Below, piece after piece: positions 26,502 to 34,991 of a DNA stretch of 64,000 nt (positions are counted from its first letter, which is position 1; every line of letters begins with the position of its first letter). Both the position numbers and the translations under genes were made by a program. The notes under the pieces are model-generated. The model saw only the letters and a list, made by a program, of their open reading frames with translations, made no database searches and was not told the origin of the DNA. The stretch is from Lactobacillus sp. W8174 (GTDB taxonomy: Bacteria > Bacillota > Bacilli > Lactobacillales > Lactobacillaceae): positions 62,001-126,000 of the forward strand of contig NZ_JACFRN010000004.1 in NCBI RefSeq assembly GCF_016100975.1, read 5' to 3'.

Positions 26502-27251
26502 TCAGAGCAATGACTTAACTCCTAATAATACCAGCAAGACACCAATTGTTGGTTTCATGTAGCGTGTGATTTTTGTTTTAGCTAGAATTTGGGCAAGTCT
26601 AGGTGCAATAACAGCGCCAATGATAGCACCGATCATCAAGGGCAAACCAGCAGTCCAATCTACTCGCCCATCAGCAATGTGAAAAATCGCACCCGTGATA
26701 GTCATAAAAACCAGAACATAAGTTGAAGTTGCAGTAGCTTGAAAATCTTGTAATCCCAGCAAAAATAAACCGCCAATAATAACAGCGCCACCACTCATGC
26801 CGGCAACGCCAACCATTAAGCCACCTAAAATACCATACATCCCCGCTTCTAGCCTGGCATATTGCGTTTTTTTAACAGTTGCGGCGGTTTGCGTTTTCTT
26901 CTTGAGTAGCATATTAATGCCAAGAACTACCAAAACGATTCCTATCAGCCATTTATAAATTTGGGCAGGAATATATTTTGAGAGTAATGCGCCTATTATC
27001 ACAGCAGGAATTGCCGTCATTAACATTTGATTGCCTATTTTAGTATTTATTTGTTTTTGATGATAATAGCTAATTGCACCAATAATTAATGAAGGCAAAG
27101 CTGTCACTAAGGAAGTTGAAGATGCTGTTGCCGCATTCAGGCCAAATAAACCGGTCAAAATTGCCAGGTAAATGGCTGCTCCACCACCGCCAAAAAGAAT
27201 AACGAAGGTTCCTATTATCAACCCTATTAGTCCCAACAAAAAAATTTTCAT
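26502..27251 (-). CDS. TauE/SafE-family anion exporter
   Basis: The 249-residue protein has about eight membrane segments in two similar halves. The N-terminal GGGGAAIYLAILTGLFGLNAATASSTSL and the central GGLMVGVAGMSGGAVIIGG are the duplicated glycine-rich motifs of TauE/SafE (DUF81) proteins. Members are proposed to export sulfite or organosulfonates; the substrate here is unknown. It is divergent from a TetR gene across a near-perfect 31-bp dyad, the likely operator. Confidence 0.88.
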   Translation of the reverse strand: MKIFLLGLIGLIIGTFVILFGGGGAAIYLAILTGLFGLNAATASSTSLVTALPSLIIGAISYYHQKQINTKIGNQMLMTAIPAVIIGALLSKYIPAQIYKWLIGIVLVVLGINMLLKKKTQTAATVKKTQYARLEAGMYGILGGLMVGVAGMSGGAVIIGGLFLLGLQDFQATATSTYVLVFMTITGAIFHIADGRVDWTAGLPLMIGAIIGAVIAPRLAQILAKTKITRYMKPTIGVLLVLLGVKSLL

Positions 27252-27294
27252 GATATTTGACCTTCTTAATTTTTATAATATTATATGGTATAGT

Positions 27295-27325
27295 TACAAT
27301 ATGTAATTATAATTTACATATTGTA
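27295..27325. promoter_or_regulatory. inverted-repeat operator between TauE and TetR genes
   Basis: TACAATATGTAA (27295-27306) and its exact inverse TTACATATTGTA (27314-27325) flank a 7-nt centre. Its place between divergent genes suits autoregulation by the TetR protein. Confidence 0.8.
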
Positions 27326-27351
27326 AAAGTCAAATAAGTAAGGAGCTTAAA

Positions 27352-27909
27352 ATGCCACGTCAAATTTTGTCTAAGGAAATAATTATTAAAAAAAGCATTG
27401 AGTTAATTGAAGATAGCAAAGAAAATAATTTTGCGGCTATTGCCAGAAAGCTTGGCACTCAATCGCAAGCTCTATACAATTATTTTCCCAATCAAATAGC
27501 ACTAAACTACGCTATAGTTGCTTGGACGGTTGAATTGCTAGCAAATCAATTACGCCAAGATTTGTTTGGCAAAGCTGGCCTGACAGCGATTATTGATTTT
27601 GCAATGGCATTTCGCGAAACAGCACTGAAACATTTTCCCTTAACTCAATTTGTTTTAAAAATGCCACGCACTAATAAGTACCCAGAAGTTAATAGCGCTT
27701 TTGCTGAGTTAAAAACCATTTTTAATCAGATAATAGGAACGAAATTTACAGATCCTCAAAAGCGGTTATTGGCAAGCAGGTGCATTAGAGATTTGGCAAT
27801 AGGAGATATTGTCAATGTGGGAACAGGTTGGTTTGCGGATAAATCGTTATCAGCTGATAAAAGCTTTCGTAAACTGCTGAAACAAAGTCTGCATCAGCTT
27901 GCAGAATAA
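27352..27909 (+). CDS. TetR-family transcriptional regulator
   Basis: The 185-residue protein has an N-terminal TetR helix-turn-helix (about residues 22-52: NNFAAIARKLGTQSQALYNYFPNQIAL) and a helical ligand-binding remainder of the TetR_C type. AAGGAG precedes the ATG. It probably represses itself and the divergent TauE exporter through the dyad at 27295-27325 and releases on binding an unknown ligand. Confidence 0.85.
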   Translation: MPRQILSKEIIIKKSIELIEDSKENNFAAIARKLGTQSQALYNYFPNQIALNYAIVAWTVELLANQLRQDLFGKAGLTAIIDFAMAFRETALKHFPLTQFVLKMPRTNKYPEVNSAFAELKTIFNQIIGTKFTDPQKRLLASRCIRDLAIGDIVNVGTGWFADKSLSADKSFRKLLKQSLHQLAE

Positions 27910-27963
27910 CTTATCGTAAAACAGCACTTTACTGATAAAGAATAGTGGCAATTTATTTTGAAC

Positions 27964-27987
27964 AAAAAAAACGAGTCCTAAGACTCG
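27964..27987 (-). terminator. terminator of the aminotransferase gene
   Basis: CGAGTC (27972-27977) pairs with GACTCG (27982-27987) and is followed by eight T on the minus strand. It probably also serves the convergent TetR gene. Confidence 0.75.
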
Positions 27988-28011
27988 CCTTTTATGTTCC
28001 CAATTTATAAC

Positions 28012-29034
28012 TTAATCCAATGTTTGGACCCAGCCTTCTGGGCCTTTCTTGTTACCATACTGAATATCAACCAGTTCGTTATAAAGTTTCTTAGTAACTG
28101 GACCAGTTTCTGTTTCACTATAGATGACATGCTTTTTACCCTCGTAGGTAATGGAACCTACAGGAGAAATTACAGCAGCTGTACCCATCGCACCAGCTTC
28201 TTTCATGTTGAACGCTTCTTCCAAGGTAATCTGGCGTTCAACTGGGTTTAGACCTTGCCACTTAGCGACTTCCAAAAGTGAACGCTTAGTAATAGAAACC
28301 AAAATCGATTGTGATTTTGGCGTGACAAACTGTCCTTCTTGGGTAATGCCGTAGAAGTTAGCACCACCAAATTCGTCAATATATTTATGTTCGCGTGGAT
28401 CCAAGTAAAGACTATCGGCAAAACCGTTTTTATGTGCTTCAACTGTCGGAAGCAAACTGCTGGCATAGTTACCGGCTGTCTTTGCTTGACCGGTACCAGC
28501 ATATGCGGCACGGTCGTATTCACTAACAACGTAATCTGCAGGGTTCAATCCTTTAATGTATGCGCCAACTGGAACCGCAAAAATGCGGAATGTATATTCG
28601 CTGGCTGCTTCAACGCCTAAAACTTTAGTTGTTCCCACCATAAGTGGTCTTAAATAAAGAGTTGCGCCACTATCATATGGTGGTACAAATTCCTCGTTAG
28701 CTTTAACAACCTGCTTTACGGCATCAACAAATCTATCTTCAGGAAATGGTGGCATGGCTAACCGCTTTGCTGAAAGAGTAAAGCGGTGAGCGTTTTGATC
28801 AGGTCTAAAGAGATTGATCTTACCATCTTTTCTACGGTAAGCCTTCAGTCCTTCAAAAACTTCCTGACCATAATGCAGTACTTCTGCACCTTCGGAAAAG
28901 GTCATTGATGAATCTTCGGTCAGTTTCCCTTCCTGCCATTCTCCATCTTTATATTTCGCCTCATATCGATAAGGCAGATCACGATACTTAAATCCCAGAT
29001 TTTTCCAATCTAGGTCTTCTACTCTTTGTTTCAT
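28012..29034 (-). CDS. ilvE: branched-chain amino acid aminotransferase
   Basis: About 340 residues from the ATG at 29034 (GGGG nine nt upstream); the frame is open 14 codons further into a hairpin. The class IV aminotransferase signature is present: the PLP lysine in GTGQAKTAGNYASSL, EVLHYGQEVFEGLKAYR near the N-terminus, and FGITQEG-like and EAGAMGTAAVISPV elements. It interconverts leucine, isoleucine and valine with their 2-keto acids, mainly for catabolism or the last biosynthetic step. No other ilv or leu genes are near. A 12-bp hairpin in the leader (29061-29088) may attenuate it. Confidence 0.92.
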   Translation of the reverse strand: MKQRVEDLDWKNLGFKYRDLPYRYEAKYKDGEWQEGKLTEDSSMTFSEGAEVLHYGQEVFEGLKAYRRKDGKINLFRPDQNAHRFTLSAKRLAMPPFPEDRFVDAVKQVVKANEEFVPPYDSGATLYLRPLMVGTTKVLGVEAASEYTFRIFAVPVGAYIKGLNPADYVVSEYDRAAYAGTGQAKTAGNYASSLLPTVEAHKNGFADSLYLDPREHKYIDEFGGANFYGITQEGQFVTPKSQSILVSITKRSLLEVAKWQGLNPVERQITLEEAFNMKEAGAMGTAAVISPVGSITYEGKKHVIYSETETGPVTKKLYNELVDIQYGNKKGPEGWVQTLD

Positions 29035-29060
29035 TTGATTGTCCCCTATAACAAAACTAC

Positions 29061-29088
29061 AAAAGCTAAAAAACAATTTTTAGCTTTT
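29061..29088 (-). promoter_or_regulatory. leader hairpin before ilvE
   Basis: A perfect 12-bp stem (29061-29072 with 29077-29088) with a 4-nt ACAA loop lies about 10 nt upstream of the ilvE ribosome-binding region. Both flanks are A/T-rich, so it could terminate transcription in either direction. Confidence 0.6.
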
Positions 29089-29221
29089 TAATAATAATTT
29101 AATTGCTACCTAATTTAAACCATATTTTTGTTGATGTCAATAGTAAAATTGCAATAATCTTAATAAAATAATATAAATTTCCACTAATAAAACAGAAATG
29201 CAAATTTATTATGATATATAA

Positions 29222-29237
29222 GGTTTCACATGAAACA
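29222..29237. other. parS-like site (14/16)
   Basis: GGTTTCACATGAAACA differs at two positions from TGTTNCACGTGAAACA. It is intergenic between clpL and ilvE. Confidence 0.6.
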
Positions 29238-29243
29238 ATTACA

Positions 29244-29282
29244 AGCAAAAAAAAGGAATCATCTGTGATATGATCCCTTTTT
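29244..29282 (-). terminator. clpL terminator
   Basis: A 13-bp stem with one G:U pair (29250-29262 with 29070+200, i.e. 29270-29282) is followed by T's on the minus strand, 5 nt after the clpL stop. Confidence 0.8.
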
Positions 29283-29286
29283 GAAA

Positions 29287-31383
29287 TTAGTCTTGTTTGG
29301 TTTTATCGTTATTTTCAGTTTTTTCTTTTGGTTTAATGTCTAAAATTGCAGCATCATTTAAGTAAACATGCTTGTCATCTGCCGTAAATTTGACTTCTTT
29401 GGTGTCAGGCTCTTTCATCAATAATTTAGCAATCGGTGTTTCCAAGTCTTGCTCAACTACTCTACGTAAAGGTCTTGCACCAAATTTCTTATCATAACCT
29501 TTTTCAGCCAGATAAGCTTTAGCCTCATCAGATACTTCAACTTTCACATTCTTTTTAGCTAAAACATGTGCCATTTTACTTAAGTAAATGTCAATAATTT
29601 TATTCATATCACCTTTAGTTAAGGAGTTAAACGGCACGATCGCATCAAGTCTATTTAAAAATTCCGGTCTGAAGTAGGTTTCCAAAGCTTTGATTAATTT
29701 ATCATGATCTACTTTACCGTCTTTTAGCAATTGGTCAGAATAACCCGCATTAGAAGTCATGATTAAAATTGTATCCTTGAAGGAAACAGTCCTGCCTTGA
29801 GCATCAGTTAAACGACCATCATCCATGATCTGAAGCAAGGCATTAAATACTTGCGGATTTGCTTTTTCAATTTCATCGAACAAAATTAAACTGTATGGTT
29901 GGTGACGAACTTTTTCAGTCAATTGGCCGCCCTCACCATAGCCAACGTAACCTGGAGCAGAACCAATTAGTTTGTTCACTGCCATCTGATCTTGATATTC
30001 TGACATATCAAGTCTAATAAGATGATTTTCACCACCAAACAATTGAATGGCCAATTGTTTAGCTAATTCTGTCTTACCTACACCAGTAGGTCCGGTTAAT
30101 AAGAACGTACCTGTAGGACGATCATTGTCTTTAAAAACTTGTTTACGGGCAATTGCGTCAGTAATGACGTCAACCGCATTATCCTGATCAATAACTACTT
30201 TCTTTAATTTTTCAGCCAAGTCAAGATTCTTTTGTCCTGCACTTGCGTGCAGTTCACTCATTGGAATTTTGGTCTTAGCTTCAATTAAAGCATAGATATC
30301 TTTATCAGTAACATGAGGAGTAGCAGCAGCATCTACGTGATCAGCTTGATTACGTAAATCTTCAATCTGCTTTTTCAACTCGCTTGCTTTACTGTAATCT
30401 TCTTTTTTCGCAGCTGCTTCTTTCTCATCTTCCAGTTTCTTAATCTTTTTCTTTAAAGTTGCCTCATCACTAGGAAGCGTGTCAAGGCCTTTTTTAGCAC
30501 CAGCTTCATCCATTAAATCAATAGCTTTGTCAGGTAAATAACGTCCCTGAATGTAGCGCTGTGATAATTCAACAGCCAGCTTTAAAGCACTGTCATTGTA
30601 TTTTACATGATGGAAAGCTTCGTACTTATCTTTGAGACCCTCCAAAATTTTGACAGTCACTGCCGCAGATGGTTCTGGAACTTGCACTGGTTGAAATCTA
30701 CGTGCCAGTGCCGCATCATTCTCAATTCTGCGGTATTCACTTGTAGTCGTTGCACCTATTAAGTTCAAGTCACCACTAGCTAAAGCCGGCTTCAAAATAT
30801 TAGCGGCATCACCGTTGTTATTTTCAGAGTCAGTTGACCCTGCTCCGACAATATTATGTAATTCATCAATAAATAAGATAATATTAGGATTTTTCTTAGC
30901 TTCGTCAATCACTTTTTTCAGGCGCTCTTCAAAGCTACCACGCAAGCTTGACCCGGCAACCATATCATTAATGTTGATTGCAATAATATGTTTATCCTTC
31001 ATTTTATCTGGCACATCGCCTGCAGCAATTTTTTGTGCTAATCCTTCTACAATGGCAGTTTTACCTACACCTGCTGGTCCAACTAAAACTGGATTGTTCT
31101 TTTTGCGCCGACTTAGAATCTCTATAACTTCCTGAATTTGTTCATCACGCCCAATTACAGGATCGTATTTATTCTTCTTAGCCTGCTCAACCAGATCAAC
31201 GCCAATTGGCTTTTGTCCTTGCTTTTGCCCCATTTGTCCGTTTTGATTTAAGTCTTGCGGTGAAATATTCATGCTGCTTGAGTAATGAATAGGAATAGCA
31301 CCACCATTATCATTAGTATTATTAAAGAAAGAATTGTTTAATTCGTTAAATAAATCGTCAAAATCATTATCAAAATATGCCAT
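29287..31383 (-). CDS. clpL: ClpL-type AAA+ disaggregase
   Basis: The 698-residue HSP100 protein has two ATPase domains. Walker A1 is GPAGVGKTA (residues 102-110); the Walker B region IILFIDELHNIVGAGS follows. The second module has GPTGVGKTE and IILFDEIEKANPQ. A short coiled middle domain with a UVR-like KKEDYSKASELKKQIEDL separates them. The N-terminus is a 55-residue Asn/Gln-rich segment instead of a Clp-N domain or ClpE zinc finger. The ClpP-docking tripeptide (xGF) is not visible between MTSNAG and YFRPEFLNR. Both points favour ClpL, a ClpP-independent chaperone for heat-damaged proteins. A CIRCE element upstream matches the reported HrcA control of ClpL in L. gasseri. Confidence 0.85.
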   Translation of the reverse strand: MAYFDNDFDDLFNELNNSFFNNTNDNGGAIPIHYSSSMNISPQDLNQNGQMGQKQGQKPIGVDLVEQAKKNKYDPVIGRDEQIQEVIEILSRRKKNNPVLVGPAGVGKTAIVEGLAQKIAAGDVPDKMKDKHIIAININDMVAGSSLRGSFEERLKKVIDEAKKNPNIILFIDELHNIVGAGSTDSENNNGDAANILKPALASGDLNLIGATTTSEYRRIENDAALARRFQPVQVPEPSAAVTVKILEGLKDKYEAFHHVKYNDSALKLAVELSQRYIQGRYLPDKAIDLMDEAGAKKGLDTLPSDEATLKKKIKKLEDEKEAAAKKEDYSKASELKKQIEDLRNQADHVDAAATPHVTDKDIYALIEAKTKIPMSELHASAGQKNLDLAEKLKKVVIDQDNAVDVITDAIARKQVFKDNDRPTGTFLLTGPTGVGKTELAKQLAIQLFGGENHLIRLDMSEYQDQMAVNKLIGSAPGYVGYGEGGQLTEKVRHQPYSLILFDEIEKANPQVFNALLQIMDDGRLTDAQGRTVSFKDTILIMTSNAGYSDQLLKDGKVDHDKLIKALETYFRPEFLNRLDAIVPFNSLTKGDMNKIIDIYLSKMAHVLAKKNVKVEVSDEAKAYLAEKGYDKKFGARPLRRVVEQDLETPIAKLLMKEPDTKEVKFTADDKHVYLNDAAILDIKPKEKTENNDKTKQD

Positions 31384-31419
31384 ATGTAAACACCCCTTTG
31401 ATAGGTTATAAATTTGTAA

Positions 31420-31489
31420 TTAGCACTCGATGCATTCGACTGCTAATTGCTTACATATAATATTATAGCAGGTTATCCACAGAAAGCAA
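31420..31489 (-). promoter_or_regulatory. clpL promoter with CIRCE (HrcA operator)
   Basis: TTAGCACTC-9 nt-GACTGCTAA (31420-31446) matches CIRCE (TTAGCACTC-N9-GAGTGCTAA) with one mismatch. Upstream on the minus strand are -10 TATAAT (31462-31467) and -35 TTGCTT (31484-31489), 16 nt apart. Confidence 0.88.
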
Positions 31490-31540
31490 TAGTTTTGTCT
31501 AACTTTTTCCACAGATTTTGATATTTTTCCACAAGAAGTC

Positions 31541-31585
31541 AAAAAGCCCTAAAAGTGACATTAATCGCTACTTTTAAGGCTTTTA
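31541..31585 (-). terminator. terminator of the UvrA-like gene
   Basis: A long A/T-rich stem pairs 31541-31556 with about 31570-31585, followed on the minus strand by T's, just after the stop of 31590-34121. Confidence 0.7.
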
Positions 31586-31589
31586 TTTT

Positions 31590-34121
31590 CTATTTTTGAT
31601 ATAATTTAAATTGTTTTGCCAAATATTTACCAGTTAAACTACCAGAATTTTGAGAAATATCCACAGGGGTTCCGCTTGCAATGATTTTTCCTCCTTGTTG
31701 TCCTCCTCTAGGTCCCATATCAATCATATAATCACTGTTAGCCATAATATCCAAGTCATGCGTAATAGTAATAATAGTTCCTTCTTGCTCGAGTAATCTT
31801 TGAAACACTTGTAAGAGTGTTCTCACATCTTGTGGATGTAGTCCCACTGTCGGTTCATCAAAAACAAATAAAGTGCCTTTTTGCCTTTGATGAATGTGAC
31901 TAGTTAACTTTAACCGCTGTGCTTCTCCTCCTGATAATGCTGGAGTAGACTCCCCTAGATGAAGATAACCTAACCCCATGTCATGTAATGTTGTAATTGT
32001 TTTATTAATTTTTGGCTCTTTTTGAAAAATTTCTTCTTTTAAGGCATCATCTACCGAGTAATCCAAAACGTCAGCAATACTTAAATTGTGCCATTTTACC
32101 TGTAAGACATTTTGATTGAAACGATGACCTCCACAGACAGAGCATGTTTCAACCATGTCCGGCAAATATTGGATATCAAGTGCAATCACACCAGTGCCAC
32201 CGCATGCTGGGCATGCACCTTCTTTATTATTATATGAAAAATGTGACGCACGATATTTCAACTTTTTAGCTAAAGGCTGTTTGGCAAAAAGTTTACGCAA
32301 ATTGTCCATAATATCTGTATAAGTTGCAACAGTTGAGCGCTGATTTTTACCAACCGGTGTAGAGTCAACGCTAACCACGTTTTTAATATAGTCATTATCT
32401 AAGTTTTTTACCCACTTAGGTCTTTCACTGTTATTTTTTTGTGCCTTCAATGCCGGAATCAAAGAATCTAGAATGAGAGTAGTTTTACCAGCACCTGAAA
32501 AACCGGTAACAGAAGTTAAGCGATTGACAGGTATTTGCACATGTAAGTTTTTTAAGTTAAAGCGCTCAGTAACATCAAACTCTACTTTGCCGTGTTTAAA
32601 AATCTGGTCTTTATTGGCCCTGGGTCTGACAAATAATGGTGCTTTACCTGTTAAATATGGTCCAATTAAGGACTTTTCATTATGTTCTATCTCTTTGGGT
32701 ATTCCCTGGGAAATAATTCTGCCACCTTGGCTGCCTGAACCTGGACCAATTTCAATTACCCAATCAGCTGCGTTAATAATGGCAGTTTCATGATCAACAA
32801 CAACTAAAGAATTGCCTTGATTGACCAATTCATGGAATACATCAATCAACCCAGCTACATTGTCAGGATGCAAGCCCACTGATGGTTCATCTAATACATA
32901 GAGTACCCCCGTAGTTTCGGTGCGCAGCGTTCTGCCAAGCTGGATACGTTGAAGTTCACCTGTAGACAGACTACTTGCCTGTCTGTCTATGCTCAAATAA
33001 TCTAGTCCTAGTTTTAATAGAGGTTTGACTTGATGCAACAACTCACTCGTTAAATTTTCTGCTAAGTCTTGCATGTCTTGTGGCAAACTTGCTAAAATCT
33101 CATCCATATATTGAGTTAATTCACCTAAAGTCAGTTTCTCAGCTTCAACAATATTTTTGCCAGCAACTAGCTGCTGCCAGCGACTAGGATCAATCCGATA
33201 GCCATGGCAACGAGAACAGGTACTAAATTTATAAAAAGAATTAATTCTTTGCAATCCTCGCTCCGACTTTGTAGTTTTACGGGAGTTAGCCACCGCATTA
33301 TAGGCATTCTCATATAGCGCATCAAGATGATAAACTCGACCAGTTGAAGTTGGCAAGTCAATAGGGACTTTTCGCTCTTTACCATGAAGGACAATGTCTT
33401 TCTCTTTAGCATTCAACTTTTTATATGGGATATCAGTACGTACACCTAATTCACGGGCAATGCGCCACATCCAATTTCGACCAGGAATTTGCCAAGTGGC
33501 TACCGCACCTTTTTCAAGAGATAAATTTTCATCAGCAATAATCTTACTATCATCAATCTGCTCGACAGTTCCTAGACCTTGGCATTTTTGACACGCACCA
33601 TCTGAATTAAACGCAAAGTCTTCAGCACTGAAAGCATAAAATTGTACTCCACATGTAGGACACGTCAATCGTCCCATTGCTTCCCCAGTTAAATCCATTG
33701 CTTCCGCAATTTTAATAGTTGGTGGAACCCTATGACCATTGGGACATACAGGTGAACCTAACCGGGAAAAAATTAATCGTATGATATTAAAAATTTCCGT
33801 TACTGTGCCAACAGTCGAGCGCACTCCCGGAACAGCAGGTCGCTGTCTTAATGCCAAAGCTGAAGGAATATGTTTGACCTCATCAACTTGTGCACGACCA
33901 ACTTGACTAATGCGCCGCCTAGTATAGGCTGCTAGAGAATCAAGATAACGTCTAGCACCTTCTGAATACAGAATACCCATTGCTAAGCTGGATTTTCCAG
34001 AACCGCTTAAGCCAGAGATGGCTACGAATTTATGTAGTGGAATATCAACATCAATGTTTTTGAGATTATTAACTCTACCACCAATAACTTCAATTTTATT
34101 AGGTTGTTTTTGGTACTTCAT
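31590..34121 (-). CDS. UvrA-like ABC ATPase (class II UvrA paralogue)
   Basis: At 843 residues it is about 100 shorter than housekeeping UvrA (around 940). Walker A1 is SGLSGSGKSS (residues 33-42) and Walker A2 GFSGAGKTT; signature motifs STGELQRIQLGRTLR and LSGGEAQRLKL are intact. Zinc modules appear as CPTCG...CQKCQG and CPACGGTG...CSVCGG. The region after Walker A1 is shortened where UvrB-binding residues lie, as in UvrA2-type paralogues whose role is accessory (DNA-damage tolerance or antibiotic self-protection in some producers). It overlaps the DUF915 hydrolase by one base on the same strand. Confidence 0.85.
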   Translation of the reverse strand: MKYQKQPNKIEVIGGRVNNLKNIDVDIPLHKFVAISGLSGSGKSSLAMGILYSEGARRYLDSLAAYTRRRISQVGRAQVDEVKHIPSALALRQRPAVPGVRSTVGTVTEIFNIIRLIFSRLGSPVCPNGHRVPPTIKIAEAMDLTGEAMGRLTCPTCGVQFYAFSAEDFAFNSDGACQKCQGLGTVEQIDDSKIIADENLSLEKGAVATWQIPGRNWMWRIARELGVRTDIPYKKLNAKEKDIVLHGKERKVPIDLPTSTGRVYHLDALYENAYNAVANSRKTTKSERGLQRINSFYKFSTCSRCHGYRIDPSRWQQLVAGKNIVEAEKLTLGELTQYMDEILASLPQDMQDLAENLTSELLHQVKPLLKLGLDYLSIDRQASSLSTGELQRIQLGRTLRTETTGVLYVLDEPSVGLHPDNVAGLIDVFHELVNQGNSLVVVDHETAIINAADWVIEIGPGSGSQGGRIISQGIPKEIEHNEKSLIGPYLTGKAPLFVRPRANKDQIFKHGKVEFDVTERFNLKNLHVQIPVNRLTSVTGFSGAGKTTLILDSLIPALKAQKNNSERPKWVKNLDNDYIKNVVSVDSTPVGKNQRSTVATYTDIMDNLRKLFAKQPLAKKLKYRASHFSYNNKEGACPACGGTGVIALDIQYLPDMVETCSVCGGHRFNQNVLQVKWHNLSIADVLDYSVDDALKEEIFQKEPKINKTITTLHDMGLGYLHLGESTPALSGGEAQRLKLTSHIHQRQKGTLFVFDEPTVGLHPQDVRTLLQVFQRLLEQEGTIITITHDLDIMANSDYMIDMGPRGGQQGGKIIASGTPVDISQNSGSLTGKYLAKQFKLYQK
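32700..32715. other. near-match to Noc-binding site (14/16)
   Basis: TATTCCCTGGGAAATA, inside the UvrA-like gene, differs at two bases from the NBS palindrome. Confidence 0.3.
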
Positions 34122-34987
34122 TAATGATTATCCTTTCCTTTAATTGGCTTTAATGGCTTATTGGGTTTCTTCAACAAGTATTGCCTAATTGCTTGAATTA
34201 CCTGCTTATTTTGCGGCAAGTCTGAATGATCAGCTTTTTCACCCGTGACTGTTATTGCAGTATAGTTTTTGACCTGATTTTGAAAAATAAATTTGCCAGC
34301 TGCGACACTTGTTTCAGGTACTATCCCGTCTGATTCATAATTTTTGCCACCAGAAAGAGAATAAACTTTTAAAAATGGTGGTAGTTTTGCACGATTTTTA
34401 ATAAAATCAGCCAGCATTTGCGTCCGGTTATTAATATTACTTTCCGTAAAATTATAAGGAGTGCCTAAAGTCATTAATTTCTTTATCTTAATATTATCAG
34501 AATATTCAGAATAATAATGCTCCAGCCAGTAGGTCCAAATTAAACCACCGTTAGAATGACCAAAGGCTTTAAAATTATTAAACTTATAATTTTGAATTAG
34601 TGATTCAAACGCAACATTTAACCATTTTGCTTGCTTTTTGATATTAGTGTAACCGTCTTTATTGTTATCAAAGCCAATAATAATAAAGGGCTCGAGGTCA
34701 TTCTTACCAATAGAACCACTGTAAGTTAATTTTGCTTCACGTGAAACTTTGATTTTTATTACGCTGTGTCTGTTGAGAGTAGTTTTATTCAGTTCATCGA
34801 TTAAATCGTTAAAGCGCTCTGTTGTAGCACTAGATCCAGGTACCATTATTACAGGCGAAAGAAGCGATTTACTAAGTTCAGCTCTTGATTTATTATCCTT
34901 TTTCATCCAAAAGAAACTGGGAACAGCCAGCATAATTAAAATAATTATGACTAAAACTAACCATTTATAATTAGGATTTTTACGCAT
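34121..34987 (-). CDS. DUF915 alpha/beta hydrolase, membrane-anchored
   Basis: About 288 residues from the ATG at 34987 (AGAAGGA upstream); an in-frame ATG at 35014 lies within the preceding gene. A single N-terminal hydrophobic segment (residues 9-27) would anchor it with the catalytic part outside. VIMVPGSSATTERF is the oxyanion region, FGHSNGG the nucleophile elbow, and ADHSDLP the likely His position, the layout of DUF915 lipase-like proteins. The substrate is unknown. It overlaps the UvrA-like gene at one end and the PTS IIC gene at the other, so the three are co-transcribed. Confidence 0.82.
   Translation of the reverse strand: MRKNPNYKWLVLVIIILIMLAVPSFFWMKKDNKSRAELSKSLLSPVIMVPGSSATTERFNDLIDELNKTTLNRHSVIKIKVSREAKLTYSGSIGKNDLEPFIIIGFDNNKDGYTNIKKQAKWLNVAFESLIQNYKFNNFKAFGHSNGGLIWTYWLEHYYSEYSDNIKIKKLMTLGTPYNFTESNINNRTQMLADFIKNRAKLPPFLKVYSLSGGKNYESDGIVPETSVAAGKFIFQNQVKNYTAITVTGEKADHSDLPQNKQVIQAIRQYLLKKPNKPLKPIKGKDNH
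34736..34751. other. parS-like site inside coding DNA (14/16)
   Basis: TGCTTCACGTGAAACT keeps the full CACGTG core, with two mismatches to TGTTNCACGTGAAACA. It lies in the DUF915 gene. Confidence 0.45.
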
Positions 34988-34991
34988 CTGA

